Of a DNA stretch of 37,032 nt, positions 14,265-22,920 are shown piece by piece. Under the pieces are notes generated by a model. That model was not told where the DNA came from. It searched no databases and was given only the letters and a program-made list of their open reading frames with translations. The stretch is from Mycolicibacterium rhodesiae JS60 (GTDB lineage: Bacteria > Actinomycetota > Actinomycetes > Mycobacteriales > Mycobacteriaceae): contig AGIQ01000017.1 of the NCBI GenBank assembly GCA_000230935.2, positions 1 to 37,032 of the forward strand, written 5' to 3'. Position 1 is the stretch's first letter; each line of letters starts with the position of its first letter. Both the position numbers and the translations under genes were made by a program.

Positions 14265-15041
14265 ATGGGCGCCGGGCACTCCCACCCGCTCTACCGGGAC
14301 GGCGAATCGGTGGTGCACCGCGCGCCCGCCGAGGTCAAGATCGCCGGTCTGGTGTTGTTCGTCCTCGCGGTGGTGGCCACCCCGCGCGAGATGATCTGGC
14401 CGTTCGCCGCCTACGCCGCGATCATCCTGGCGGTGTGGCGGGTGGCCGGGATTCCGCTGCGCTGGATCCTGCCGCGGATGCTCATCGAGGCGCCGTTCGT
14501 CGTGCTCGCCGTGCTCCTGCCGTTCGCCGAAGGCGGTGCGCGCGTGGAGGTCGCGGGCATGCAGCTCTCAGTGGCCGGGCTGTGGGCGGCGTGGGGGATC
14601 GTCGTCAAGGGCACGTTGGGTGTGGCCGCGTCGCTGACCGTCGCCGCGACGACGTCGGCGCGGGAGTTGCCGCTGGCGCTGAGCCGGCTCGGTGTGCCCG
14701 GCCTGGTGACGTCGATGCTCGTGCTGATGATCCGCTACATCGACCTGCTGTCGGCCGAGGTGAGCCGGATGCGGATGGCGCGGATCTCCCGGGGGGACTC
14801 GCCGCGCGCCATCCATCAGATCAGCGCGATCGCGAAAGGTGTTGGTGCGCTGTTCCTTCGATCCTACGAGCGTGGGGAACGCGTCTACCTGGCGATGACG
14901 TCCCGTGGATTCGACGGCAAGGTCCCCGAATTGGCGGCCGTCGGCGCTGGACCTCGCGCGTCGGGTACACAGTGGGCGTATGCGCTGACGCCGGCGGTGG
15001 CGGCCGCCGCGGTGGCGGCGTCGGCATGGGCGCTGCGATGA
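14265..15041 (+). CDS. cbiQ: Cobalt/nickel ECF importer transmembrane component CbiQ
   Basis: 258 aa T-component. It has hydrophobic helices in the first two thirds, then the cytosolic coupling region with SRMRMARISRG and YERGERVYLAMTSRGFDG, the conserved Ala/Arg-Gly signatures that contact the ATPase in ECF transporters. The start, HPLYRDGESVVHRAPAEVKIAG, is typical of CbiQ. The ATG lies one base after the cbiN stop, and the stop overlaps the cbiO start. Confidence 0.92.
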   Translation: MGAGHSHPLYRDGESVVHRAPAEVKIAGLVLFVLAVVATPREMIWPFAAYAAIILAVWRVAGIPLRWILPRMLIEAPFVVLAVLLPFAEGGARVEVAGMQLSVAGLWAAWGIVVKGTLGVAASLTVAATTSARELPLALSRLGVPGLVTSMLVLMIRYIDLLSAEVSRMRMARISRGDSPRAIHQISAIAKGVGALFLRSYERGERVYLAMTSRGFDGKVPELAAVGAGPRASGTQWAYALTPAVAAAAVAASAWALR

Positions 15042-15778
15042 GCGCGCCCGCGATCCACATCGAAGGCCTGCGGTACCGCTATCCCGACGGCCGCGTTGCG
15101 CTCGACGGTGTCGACCTGTCCATCGCGCCCGGTGAACGGGTGGCGATCCTCGGACCCAACGGTGCGGGCAAGACCACGCTCATGCTGCACTTGAACGGCG
15201 TGCTCAGCGCGACGTCGGGAAATGTTGAGATCAGTGGAATCCCATTGAGCCGCAAAACTCTTCGTGACATCAGGCGCCGGGTCGGCCTGGTGTTCCAGGA
15301 TCCCGACGACCAGCTGTTCATGCCGACGGTGGCCCAGGACGTGGCGTTCGGCCCGGCCAACTTCGGGGTCACCGGAGCCGCGCTGGCCGCCAGGGTGGCC
15401 GCGGCACTGGACGTGGTGTCGATGACCGAACATGCCGACCGCAGTCCTGCGCACCTGTCCGGCGGTCAGCGCAGGCGCGCGGCGCTGGCCACCGTGTTGG
15501 CGTGCGAGCCGGAGATCCTGGTACTCGACGAACCGTCGGCGAACCTCGATCCGGTGGCGCGCCGCGAACTGGCGCAGACGCTGGCGAGTCTGCCGGCCAC
15601 CATGGTGATCGTCACCCACGACCTGCCGTATGCGGCGCAGTTGTGCGACCGGGCGATCGTCTTGGACGCCGGCGTCGTGGTCGCCGACGACACCGTCACC
15701 GCGGTGCTCTCCGACAGCGACCTGCTGGCCGCCCACCGGCTCGAATTGCCCTGGGGCTTCGTGGTTCCCGTCCGCTGA
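15038..15778 (+). CDS. cbiO: Cobalt/nickel ECF importer ATPase CbiO
   Basis: 246 aa ABC ATPase. Walker A GPNGAGKTT is at 39-47, the Q-loop is in VFQDPDDQLF, the signature LSGGQ at 140-144, Walker B ends in Asp164-Glu165, and the H-loop is in VTHDLPYA. DPDDQLF after the Q-loop is typical of ECF A-components. The ATG overlaps the cbiQ stop by 4 bp. With CbiM, CbiN and CbiQ it completes a group I ECF metal importer. Confidence 0.93.
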   Translation: MSAPAIHIEGLRYRYPDGRVALDGVDLSIAPGERVAILGPNGAGKTTLMLHLNGVLSATSGNVEISGIPLSRKTLRDIRRRVGLVFQDPDDQLFMPTVAQDVAFGPANFGVTGAALAARVAAALDVVSMTEHADRSPAHLSGGQRRRAALATVLACEPEILVLDEPSANLDPVARRELAQTLASLPATMVIVTHDLPYAAQLCDRAIVLDAGVVVADDTVTAVLSDSDLLAAHRLELPWGFVVPVR

Positions 15779-15785
15779 GTTCTCC

Positions 15786-15849
15786 CCGCGAGCAGACACA
15801 AAGGGGCCATGACACGCCGGATTTCGGAGTCTGTTGCGTCTGCTCGCGG
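15786..15849. repeat. 12-bp inverted repeat with long loop between cbiO and mtr
   Basis: CCGCGAGCAGAC (15786-15797) and GTCTGCTCGCGG (15838-15849) are perfect inverted arms enclosing 40 bp. They lie between the convergent stops of cbiO and mtr, so a two-way terminator is likely. Similar GCGAGCAGAC-type hairpins recur between genes in mycobacterial genomes as far as I recall, so it may be a dispersed REP-like element. Confidence 0.65.
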
Positions 15850-15856
15850 AAGAAAG

Positions 15857-17269
15857 CTAGTGCCGGCGTGACGGCGGCCATGGCGGCTCACCGCACAACG
15901 CCAGCAGCGCGTTCTCGATCACCTCGGGCAGGGCGGGGTGGATCCAGTACTGGCCGCGGACCATGTCCTGGCCGGCCAGCCCGAAGCTCATCGCCTGGAT
16001 CAGCGGCTGAATCAGCGACGACGCCTGGTGGCCCATGATGTGCGCGCCCAGGATCTTGCCGGTGTCCGCTTCGATGACGATCTTGGCGATGCCGGTGGTG
16101 TCCTCCATCGCCCAGCCGTAAGCGACGTCGGCGAAGTCCTGCACCTTGACCCTGATCTTGTAACCCGCTGCGCGAGCCTCATTTTCGGTGAGGCCGACGC
16201 AGGCGATCTGCGGATCGGTGAACACCGCCGACGGCACGAACCGATGATCCGACGGCATCAACATCTCGGTGTCGTCCCAGCCCTGCAGCAGGTTGTGCCG
16301 CACCACCCGGGCCTCGTGGTTGGCGACGTGCTTGAGCTGATACTGCGACGACACATCGCCGAGGGCGAAAATGCCTCGCGCCGTGGTCCGTTGGAACTCG
16401 TCGACGACGATCAGGCCGTTCTCGTCGAGCTCCACCCCGGCCGAATCCAGGTCCATCAGATCGCCGTTGGGAATCCGGCCGGTGGCCACCAGCACCGCGT
16501 CGGCTGCCACCTCGGAGCCGTCGTCGAGTTCGACGACCACCGGTGAACCGTCGTGGTGCGCCCCGATCATGTTGCGGTGGGCGCGGATCTCCCACTTCTT
16601 GGCGGCGATGTCGGTGAACCGCTCACAGAGCGTGTCGTCGCAGCGCGACAGCATGCCGCCGCCACGGATCACGATGGTCACTCGGGTGCCCAACGAGGAA
16701 AACACGTGGGCGAATTCGGCGGCCACGAATCCGCCGCCGATGATCACCAGATGCTCGGGTAGCTCGGGAATGCGCATGATCGTGTCGCTGGTGTGGACTT
16801 GTACCCCGCAACCGGCGATCGCGTCGGGAACCATCGCGCGCGCACCCGCCGCGATGACCACCTGCTCGGCGGTGAACTCCTCGCCCTTGTCGGTGCGCAG
16901 CCGGTAGCCGGTCTCGGTGCGGCCGGTGAAGCGGGTATGGCTGTCGTAGACCGTCACATTCGGCGACGAGCGCCGGTAGTGCTCACCGCCGATGGCCAGC
17001 GGGTCGATCCGGCCGAAGACCCGCGAGACGATGTCCGTCCAGCGCACACCGTCGACGTGGGCGTCGACGCCGAACCGCGCGGCCTCACGCACGGTCTGGG
17101 CCACCTCGGCGGCGTAGACGAACATCTTGGTGGGGATGCATCCCACGTTCAGGCAGGTGCCGCCGAACACGCCCTGCTCGCAGATTGCGACCTTTTTGTC
17201 GGCGTAGCGCTCGTCGAGGATCGAGTTGCCCGAACCGGTTCCGATGATCGCAATGTCGAAGTGCTGCAA
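15857..17269 (-). CDS. mtr: Mycothione reductase
   Basis: 470 aa flavoprotein disulfide reductase that uses NADPH to reduce mycothiol disulfide, keeping the cytosolic thiol pool reduced. FAD-binding IIGTGSGN is at 9-15; the redox disulfide GGTCLNVGCIP has Cys39 and Cys44, the same numbering as M. tuberculosis Mtr. The NADPH domain carries VIIGGGFVAAEFAHVFSSLG. FALGDVSSQYQLKHVANHEA is a typical FAD motif, and the C-terminal HPALPEVIENALL holds the catalytic His-Glu pair. The start is TTG 17269: AAGGGG lies 6 nt upstream and the numbering fits. It begins 10 bp after the hydrolase stop, so the two are probably co-transcribed. The C-terminal tail CGEPPWPPSRRH appears species-specific. Confidence 0.95.
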   Translation of the reverse strand: MQHFDIAIIGTGSGNSILDERYADKKVAICEQGVFGGTCLNVGCIPTKMFVYAAEVAQTVREAARFGVDAHVDGVRWTDIVSRVFGRIDPLAIGGEHYRRSSPNVTVYDSHTRFTGRTETGYRLRTDKGEEFTAEQVVIAAGARAMVPDAIAGCGVQVHTSDTIMRIPELPEHLVIIGGGFVAAEFAHVFSSLGTRVTIVIRGGGMLSRCDDTLCERFTDIAAKKWEIRAHRNMIGAHHDGSPVVVELDDGSEVAADAVLVATGRIPNGDLMDLDSAGVELDENGLIVVDEFQRTTARGIFALGDVSSQYQLKHVANHEARVVRHNLLQGWDDTEMLMPSDHRFVPSAVFTDPQIACVGLTENEARAAGYKIRVKVQDFADVAYGWAMEDTTGIAKIVIEADTGKILGAHIMGHQASSLIQPLIQAMSFGLAGQDMVRGQYWIHPALPEVIENALLALCGEPPWPPSRRH

Positions 17270-17279
17270 CGAGATCCCC

Positions 17280-18299
17280 TTAACTACGACCTGCGGTCGA
17301 CGCGGCCGTGTGATGCGCACGATAGAAGTCCAGCCAGGCGTCCAGTTCGCGGTAGGACTCCGCCCGCGGACCGCTCAGCGACAGGAACACATCGTGTTTG
17401 GCGTCGCGAACCGGAACGACGGTGGTGCGGTTTCCGATACAGCCCGCCCACCGGGCGATCTGCGTGACGTCGAGGACGGCGTCCCCGCGCTGCATGCCAG
17501 CCGCGTCCGCGCTCTCGGCCACGCTGTGGTCGGAACGCAGGATCAGGTTCGGCACACCGACATCCAGGCCGCGATGCAAGGTGGCCTGGCCGCGGCGAAT
17601 CGCATGGATCCAGCCGAAGGTGACCGGGAAGCCGCCGAGCGGCTTCCACACCAGGTTGTAGTCGAACTCGCCGTAGTAGTCGCGGTGCAGCGTCAGTCCG
17701 TAGCCGCCCTTGCTGGTGCCGCGTACCACCCTGGTCTTGCGCACCCGCGACATCGCGCCGATGGCCGTCGACGTCAGCCTGGTCCGCAGGATCGCCGGGC
17801 CATGCAAGTCCAGCCACGGACTGTTGAGTACCAGCCCGCCCAGGGACAACGGCGCCGTCGCGTTGCGCCGACGTACCCGGTTGAGCCACAGCGACACGAT
17901 CAGCCCGCCGGCGGAGTGGCCGTACACCAGAATCGTCGTGCCGGGGTTCTCGGTGGCGATCACCGCGACCGCCCGCTCCAGCTCGCGGTCGTAGCGGGCG
18001 AGGTCGGTGGTGAAGTGCGGAGTCTGGCCCTCCCGCCAGGACCGGCCGCACTTGTGTTGGTCCAGCGCATAGAACCGGAATCCGGCGGCCGCGAAGTGGT
18101 CGGCGAGTTCGGTGTTGAAGAAGTAGTCGGTGAATCCGTGCACCGCCAGCACGGTGTGTTGCGCCGACGCGCCGTCCGCGCGCCGCACCAGGGTGGCGAA
18201 CAGATCGCCTTCACCATCGGGGTCCGGCCCCAGAGCCATGGTGGCCTGTTGGTAGCCGGGAAGGACATCGTCGGCCCATTCGGCCCGAGCTGCCGTCAC
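17280..18299 (-). CDS. Alpha/beta hydrolase (Rv2854-like)
   Basis: 339 aa cytosolic-type serine hydrolase, probably a monoacylglycerol lipase or lysophospholipase-like enzyme. Oxyanion region VHGFTDYF is at 53-60, nucleophile GHSAGG with Ser129, and the probable catalytic His302 is in KHDVFLS; the acid is not certain. No signal peptide. The GTG at 18299 lies 7 nt after a TAGGGT hexamer, suggesting a leaderless transcript. It stands next to mtr as Rv2854 does next to mtr in M. tuberculosis. The substrate is unknown. Confidence 0.88.
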   Translation of the reverse strand: MTAARAEWADDVLPGYQQATMALGPDPDGEGDLFATLVRRADGASAQHTVLAVHGFTDYFFNTELADHFAAAGFRFYALDQHKCGRSWREGQTPHFTTDLARYDRELERAVAVIATENPGTTILVYGHSAGGLIVSLWLNRVRRRNATAPLSLGGLVLNSPWLDLHGPAILRTRLTSTAIGAMSRVRKTRVVRGTSKGGYGLTLHRDYYGEFDYNLVWKPLGGFPVTFGWIHAIRRGQATLHRGLDVGVPNLILRSDHSVAESADAAGMQRGDAVLDVTQIARWAGCIGNRTTVVPVRDAKHDVFLSLSGPRAESYRELDAWLDFYRAHHTAASTAGRS

Positions 18300-18306
18300 A
18301 CGCCAT

Positions 18307-18312
18307 ACCCTA
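18307..18312 (-). promoter_or_regulatory. Predicted -10 box of hydrolase-mtr operon
   Basis: TAGGGT on the minus strand, 7 nt before GTG 18299. Consistent with a leaderless mRNA. Confidence 0.45.
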
Positions 18313-18315
18313 GCC

Positions 18316-18351
18316 GGGTGTGGTGCTGGCTACATCGGGGTGTGGTGCTGG
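18316..18351. repeat. Two 14-bp direct repeats in mqo/hydrolase intergenic region
   Basis: GGGTGTGGTGCTGG occurs at 18316-18329 and again at 18338-18351, a 22-bp period (about two helical turns). They lie just upstream of the hydrolase -10 box and 80-117 bp upstream of mqo. Possible tandem regulator sites. Confidence 0.5.
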
Positions 18352-18389
18352 TGACTCTGAAGAATAAGTCGCTACCCGGCGGGATAACC

Positions 18390-18395
18390 TTGACA
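18390..18395 (+). promoter_or_regulatory. Possible -35 element of mqo operon
   Basis: TTGACA matches the SigA -35 consensus 37 bp upstream of the mqo GTG. No clear -10 hexamer is found at the right spacing; TATACA at 18399 is too close. Tentative. Confidence 0.3.
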
Positions 18396-18432
18396 ATCTA
18401 TACAGCTGTCACGAGTAAAGGACGACAAAGCG

Positions 18433-20004
18433 GTGTCTGATACGACCAAGACCGACGTGGTGCTGGTTGGCGCGGGAATCATGAGCGCGACGCTGGGGGC
18501 GTTGCTGCGGCTGGTCCAACCCGACTGGTCGATCACGCTGGTCGAGCGCCTCGACGCGGCCGCCGCCGAGAGTTCCGATCCGTGGAACAACGCCGGCACC
18601 GGCCACTCGGCGCTCTGCGAGCTGAACTACACCCCGGAAAAGGCCGACGGCACCATCGATATCGCCAAGGCCATCAACGTCAATGAACAGTTCCAGGTCA
18701 CCCGCCAGTTCTGGAGCTACGCGCACGAGAACGGCATCCTGCCCGACGTCCGCAGCTTCCTCAATCCCATCCCGCACGTCAGTTTCGTGCAGGGCGCCGA
18801 CCACATCGACTATCTGCGCCGCCGCCGCGACACCCTGGTGCGCAACCCGCTGTTCGCGACGATGGAGTTCATCGACGACCGCGACGAGTTCACCCGCCGC
18901 CTGCCGCTGATGGCCAAGGGGCGCGACTTCTCCGAGCCGGTGGCGCTGAACTGGACCGAGGACGGCACCGACGTCGACTTCGGGTCGCTGACCCGCCAGC
19001 TGCTCGGCTACGGCACCCAGCGGGGCATGACCACGCTGTTCGGTCACGACGTGCTCGACCTGCACAAGGAATCCGACGGCGGCTGGACGGTCAAGATCCG
19101 TAACCGTCGCACCGGCCAGAAGCGCAAGCTGTCGGCCAAGTTCGTCTTCGTCGGCGCCGGCGGTGGCGCCCTGCCACTGCTGCAGAAGGCCGGTATCCCC
19201 GAGGCCAAGGGCTTCGGCGGGTTCCCGGTCAGTGGCCAGTGGCTGCGCACCGGCAACGCCGAACTCGCGGCCGCGCACCACGCCAAGGTGTACGGACTGC
19301 CGCCGCTGGGCGCCCCGCCCATGTCGGTGCCGCACCTGGACACTCGCGTCATCAACGGACGCTCGTGGCTGTTGTTCGGCCCGTTCGCCGGGTGGTCACC
19401 GAAGTTCCTCAAGGAAGGCAAGATCTCCGATCTCCCGTTGTCGGTGAAGCCCAACAACCTCGCCTCGATGATCGGCGTCGGGCTGACTGAGATGGGTCTG
19501 CTGAAGTACCTGATCGGTCAGCTCGTGCTCAGCGAAGCCGACCGGGTGAACGATCTGCGCCAATTCGCGCCCACCGCAGTCGATTCCGACTGGGAGATCG
19601 ACATCGCCGGCCAACGTGTGCAGGTGATCCGCCGCGACGCCAAGAAGCTCGGTGTTCTCGAGTTCGGCACCACGGTGCTCAGCGCAGCCGACGGATCGAT
19701 CGCGGGTCTGCTCGGTGCATCCCCGGGTGCCTCCACCGCAGTCCCGGCGATGATCGAGGTTCTGGAGCGCTGCTTCGCCGACCGCTACCAGGGCTGGCTG
19801 CCCAAGCTCAAGGAGATGGTTCCCTCGCTGGGCGTCAAGCTGTCGGAGAATCCGGAATTGTTCGCCGAGGTATGGGCACACGGCACCAAGGTGCTCGGGC
19901 TGGAGAGCCGGGCCGACGCCGCCCGGGAGGCGCTGGTTGCCGGGGCCGACCGCGCCCCGGTCACGTCGGGTTCCGGAAGCCCGGAACCCGCGGGGGTGGT
20001 GTGA
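18433..20004 (+). CDS. mqo: Malate:quinone oxidoreductase
   Basis: 523 aa FAD-dependent peripheral membrane enzyme that oxidises L-malate to oxaloacetate and passes electrons to menaquinone. FAD-binding VVLVGAGIMSATLG is near the N-terminus (9-22), followed by the family stretch SDPWNNAGTGHSALCELNYTP. GAGGGALPLLQKAGIPEAKGF and GASPGASTAVPAM are characteristic. The length is about 30 residues longer than M. tuberculosis Mqo, as remembered, because of a Pro/Gly-rich C-terminal tail. The GTG at 18433 follows AAAGGA by 10 nt. Its stop overlaps the next gene by 4 bp, so it leads a six-gene operon. Confidence 0.95.
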   Translation: MSDTTKTDVVLVGAGIMSATLGALLRLVQPDWSITLVERLDAAAAESSDPWNNAGTGHSALCELNYTPEKADGTIDIAKAINVNEQFQVTRQFWSYAHENGILPDVRSFLNPIPHVSFVQGADHIDYLRRRRDTLVRNPLFATMEFIDDRDEFTRRLPLMAKGRDFSEPVALNWTEDGTDVDFGSLTRQLLGYGTQRGMTTLFGHDVLDLHKESDGGWTVKIRNRRTGQKRKLSAKFVFVGAGGGALPLLQKAGIPEAKGFGGFPVSGQWLRTGNAELAAAHHAKVYGLPPLGAPPMSVPHLDTRVINGRSWLLFGPFAGWSPKFLKEGKISDLPLSVKPNNLASMIGVGLTEMGLLKYLIGQLVLSEADRVNDLRQFAPTAVDSDWEIDIAGQRVQVIRRDAKKLGVLEFGTTVLSAADGSIAGLLGASPGASTAVPAMIEVLERCFADRYQGWLPKLKEMVPSLGVKLSENPELFAEVWAHGTKVLGLESRADAAREALVAGADRAPVTSGSGSPEPAGVV

Positions 20005-20474
20005 CGGTCGCCCTTCGCCGCTCCTGGGCCAAGGACCTCGACGCGGCCACCCTCTACGAACTGCTGAAGTTGCGCGTCGAAGTGTTCGTCGTCGAGCAGG
20101 CGTGCCCGTATCCCGAGCTCGACGGGCGTGACCTGCTCGCCGAGACTCGGCATTTCTGGCTGGAGCAGCCCGATGGCACCGTGATCGCGACACTGCGGCT
20201 GATGGAGGAGCACGCCGGCGGGGAGAAGACGTTCCGCATCGGCCGGGTGTGCACTCAGCGTGCCGCCCGCGGCCACGGCCACACCACTCGGCTGCTGCAG
20301 GCCGCCATCGCCGAAGTCGGCGACTACGTGTGCCGGATCGATGCCCAGACCTACCTCGCCGACATGTATGCCCGGCACGGCTTCGTCGCCGCCGGGGACG
20401 AGTTCGTCGAGGACGGCATTCCGCACGTGCCGATGGTGCGGCGCACCGGCAGCACCGAGATCGAACAGCCTTGA
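20001..20474 (+). CDS. ElaA-type GNAT N-acetyltransferase
   Basis: 157 aa. It starts with the ElaA-like LYELLKLRVEVFVVEQACPYPELDGRD stretch (shown here in parts: LYELLKLRVEVFVVEQ and YPELDGRD). Acetyl-CoA-binding motif A appears as RIGRVCTQRAARGHGHTTRLL, with the pyrophosphate loop in RAARGHGHT. The C-terminus, YARHGFVAAGDEFVEDGIPHVPM, is typical. The substrate is unknown. The GTG start overlaps the mqo stop (GTGA), and the stop overlaps the chelatase start. The homologue Rv2851c holds the same place in M. tuberculosis. Confidence 0.9.
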   Translation: MTVALRRSWAKDLDAATLYELLKLRVEVFVVEQACPYPELDGRDLLAETRHFWLEQPDGTVIATLRLMEEHAGGEKTFRIGRVCTQRAARGHGHTTRLLQAAIAEVGDYVCRIDAQTYLADMYARHGFVAAGDEFVEDGIPHVPMVRRTGSTEIEQP

Positions 20475-22282
20475 GCGCGCCCGCTTTTCCGTTCAGCGCG
20501 ATCGTCGGCCACGATCAGCTCAGACTCGCGCTGGTGCTGTGCGCGGTGCGCCCGGAGATCGGCGGTGTGCTGATCCGTGGGGAGAAGGGCACCGCGAAGT
20601 CGACGGCGGTGCGGGCGTTGGCCGCCGTTCTGTCCCAGGTGGATTCGCAGTCCCGGCTGGTGGAGCTGCCGATCGGGGCGACCGAGGACCGTGTGGTCGG
20701 CTCACTGGACCTGCAGAAGGTGCTGCGCGACGGCGAGCACGCATTCTCGCCGGGTCTGCTGGCCCGCGCCCACGGCGGAGTGCTCTACGTCGACGAGGTC
20801 AACCTGCTGCACGACCACCTCGTCGACATCATGCTCGACGCCGCGGCCATGGGGCGGGTGCACATCGAGCGTGACGGGATCTCGCACTCTCATGAGGCGC
20901 GCTTCGTCCTGATCGGAACGATGAATCCCGAAGAGGGCGAATTGCGTCCGCAGCTGCTGGACCGCTTCGGGCTGACCGTCGACGTGCATGCCTCCCGCGA
21001 CGTGGCGGTGCGCAGTGAGGTGATCCGCCAGCGGCTGGCCTACGAGGCCGACCCGGCCGGGTTCGCCGCGCGGCACGCCGGGCAGGACAGCGAGCTGGCT
21101 CGCCGGATCGCCGCCGCCCGCTCGCGGGTCGCCGATGTGGTGCTGCCGGATGCCGAGCTGAACCGGATCGCCGCGCTGTGCGCGGCTTTCGACGTCGACG
21201 GGATGCGCGCCGATCTGGTGGTGGCGCGCACGGCCGTCGCGCACGCCGCCTGGCGCGGGGCGGAAACCGTTGCCCAGGAGGATATCCGGGTGGCCGCCGA
21301 GCTGGCACTGCCGCACCGGCGTCGGCGCGACCCGTTCGACGATCCTGGGCTCGATCCTGCTCAGCTCGACGAAGCGCTGGCGTCGACCAATGGCGGGCCG
21401 GAACCCGACCCCGACCCGCCCGGCGGCGGACAGGCAACCGACGGTTCATCGGGGCCGTCTGCGCCGCAGGGCAATTCGTCGTCAGCACCGCGACCGGCCG
21501 CGCCGCCCGCGGCGACGTTTCGCACCCGGGCGCTGACCGTGCCGGGGGTGGGGGAGGGCAACCCCGGCCGGCGCTCGCGGGCACGTAACAGGTCCGGGGC
21601 GGTGGTCACCGCCACCGACACCCCCGAGCAGGGCCACGGACTGCATCTGTTCGCCACGGTGCTCACCGCCGCCGGAAACGGCAGGCTGCGGCCACAACCC
21701 GAGGATGTGCGGCGGGCAGTGCGGGTCGGCCGCGAAGGCAACCTGGTGATCTTCGTCGTCGATGCGTCCGGGTCGATGGCCGCGCGGGACCGGATGTCCG
21801 CGGTGTCCGGGGCGGCCCTGTCGTTGCTGCGTGACGCGTATCAGCGCCGCGACAAGGTCGCCGTCATCACGTTCCGCCAGGACGGCGCCCGAGTTCTGCT
21901 TCCGCCGACGACCTCGGCGCATATCGCCTCGCGGCGGCTGACGCGATTCGACACCGGCGGCACGACACCGTTGGCGCAGGGTCTGCTGGCCGCGCGCGAC
22001 ATCGTGGTACGCGAGCGGGTACGCGACCGCACCCGTCGCCCGCTGATCGTGGTCCTCACCGACGGCCGGGCCACCGGTGGCCCGGATCCGTTGGGGCGCA
22101 GCCGTTCCGCGGCCCGCCGGCTGGTGGCCGAAGGCGCTGCCGCGGTCGTGGTGGATTGCGAGACGTCATACGTCCGGCTGGGTTTGGCCGCCGACCTGGC
22201 CGAGCATCTGGAAGCCCCGCTGCTGCAACTCGAACAGCTGCGCGCAGACTATCTGGCACAGGCCGTGCGCCGCGCGGCCTGA
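20471..22282 (+). CDS. Fused AAA+/VWA magnesium- or cobalt-chelatase subunit
   Basis: 603 aa. The N-terminal AAA+ ATPase domain (about 1-310) has Walker A GEKGTAKST at 37-45 and Walker B in GGVLYVDEVNLL. A Pro/Gly/Ser-rich linker (about 315-390) leads to a C-terminal von Willebrand A domain (about 425-603) with the MIDAS motif DASGSM at 431-436 and later DGRATGG. This is the ChlI-ChlD (BchI-BchD) arrangement in a single chain. With the cobalamin genes downstream and no chlorophyll pathway, the likely job is to drive the CobN-type cobaltochelatase, encoded elsewhere. The start is inferred as the TTG at 20471, overlapping the GNAT stop by 4 bp, since no ATG or GTG fits the N-terminal PFSAIVGHDQ sequence. 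Confidence 0.9.
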   Translation: MSAPAFPFSAIVGHDQLRLALVLCAVRPEIGGVLIRGEKGTAKSTAVRALAAVLSQVDSQSRLVELPIGATEDRVVGSLDLQKVLRDGEHAFSPGLLARAHGGVLYVDEVNLLHDHLVDIMLDAAAMGRVHIERDGISHSHEARFVLIGTMNPEEGELRPQLLDRFGLTVDVHASRDVAVRSEVIRQRLAYEADPAGFAARHAGQDSELARRIAAARSRVADVVLPDAELNRIAALCAAFDVDGMRADLVVARTAVAHAAWRGAETVAQEDIRVAAELALPHRRRRDPFDDPGLDPAQLDEALASTNGGPEPDPDPPGGGQATDGSSGPSAPQGNSSSAPRPAAPPAATFRTRALTVPGVGEGNPGRRSRARNRSGAVVTATDTPEQGHGLHLFATVLTAAGNGRLRPQPEDVRRAVRVGREGNLVIFVVDASGSMAARDRMSAVSGAALSLLRDAYQRRDKVAVITFRQDGARVLLPPTTSAHIASRRLTRFDTGGTTPLAQGLLAARDIVVRERVRDRTRRPLIVVLTDGRATGGPDPLGRSRSAARRLVAEGAAAVVVDCETSYVRLGLAADLAEHLEAPLLQLEQLRADYLAQAVRRAA

Positions 22283-22300
22283 GGAAGAAGGGGACCGTCC

Positions 22301-22915
22301 ATGCCGCAGGGTCAGCCGATCGCCGTCCCCGATGACGGCCTGACCACCCGCGCCCGCCGCAACACCCCTGTGCTCGCCGTGCACACCGGGCCCGGCAAGG
22401 GAAAGTCGACGGCGGCATTCGGAATGGCGTTGCGGGCGTGGAACGCCGGGATGCGCGTGGCGGTGTTCCAGTTCGTCAAGAGCGCGAAGTGGAAGGTGGG
22501 CGAGGAATCCGCATTCGCCGAGCTGGGCCGGCTCAACGCCGAGCAGGGCGTCGGCGGCGCGGTGGAATGGCACAAGATGGGCTCGGGCTGGTCCTGGACC
22601 CGAAAAACCGGATCGGACGACGACCACGCCGCGGCCGCCGCCGAGGGCTGGGCCGAGATCGCCGGGCGGCTGGCGCAGCAGCGGCACGACTTCTACGTCC
22701 TCGATGAATTCACCTACCCACTGAAGTGGGGCTGGGTCGATGTGGATGAGGTGGTCGAGACGCTGCTGGCGCGCCCCGGCGGCCAGCATGTGGTGATCAC
22801 CGGACGCGATGCCCCGCAACGCCTGATCGATGCCGCCGACCTGGTGACCGAGATGGGCTGCGTCAAACACCCGATGGACGCCGGCCGCAAGGGCCAGCGC
22901 GGTATTGAGTGGTAA
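22301..22915 (+). CDS. cobO: Cob(I)yrinic acid a,c-diamide adenosyltransferase
   Basis: 204 aa CobA/CobO-type (BtuR) enzyme that transfers the adenosyl group of ATP to the Co(I) corrinoid. The P-loop is in HTGPGKGKSTAAFG, followed by the signature AVFQFVKSAKWKVGEE. The conserved DFYVLDEFTYPLKWGWVDVD and the VITGRDAPQRLIDAADLVTEM ending complete the match. The ATG at 22301 has GAGGAAGAAGGGG upstream, and the gene is 18 bp after the chelatase subunit. Confidence 0.95.
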   Translation: MPQGQPIAVPDDGLTTRARRNTPVLAVHTGPGKGKSTAAFGMALRAWNAGMRVAVFQFVKSAKWKVGEESAFAELGRLNAEQGVGGAVEWHKMGSGWSWTRKTGSDDDHAAAAAEGWAEIAGRLAQQRHDFYVLDEFTYPLKWGWVDVDEVVETLLARPGGQHVVITGRDAPQRLIDAADLVTEMGCVKHPMDAGRKGQRGIEW

Positions 22916-22920
22916 GTACG

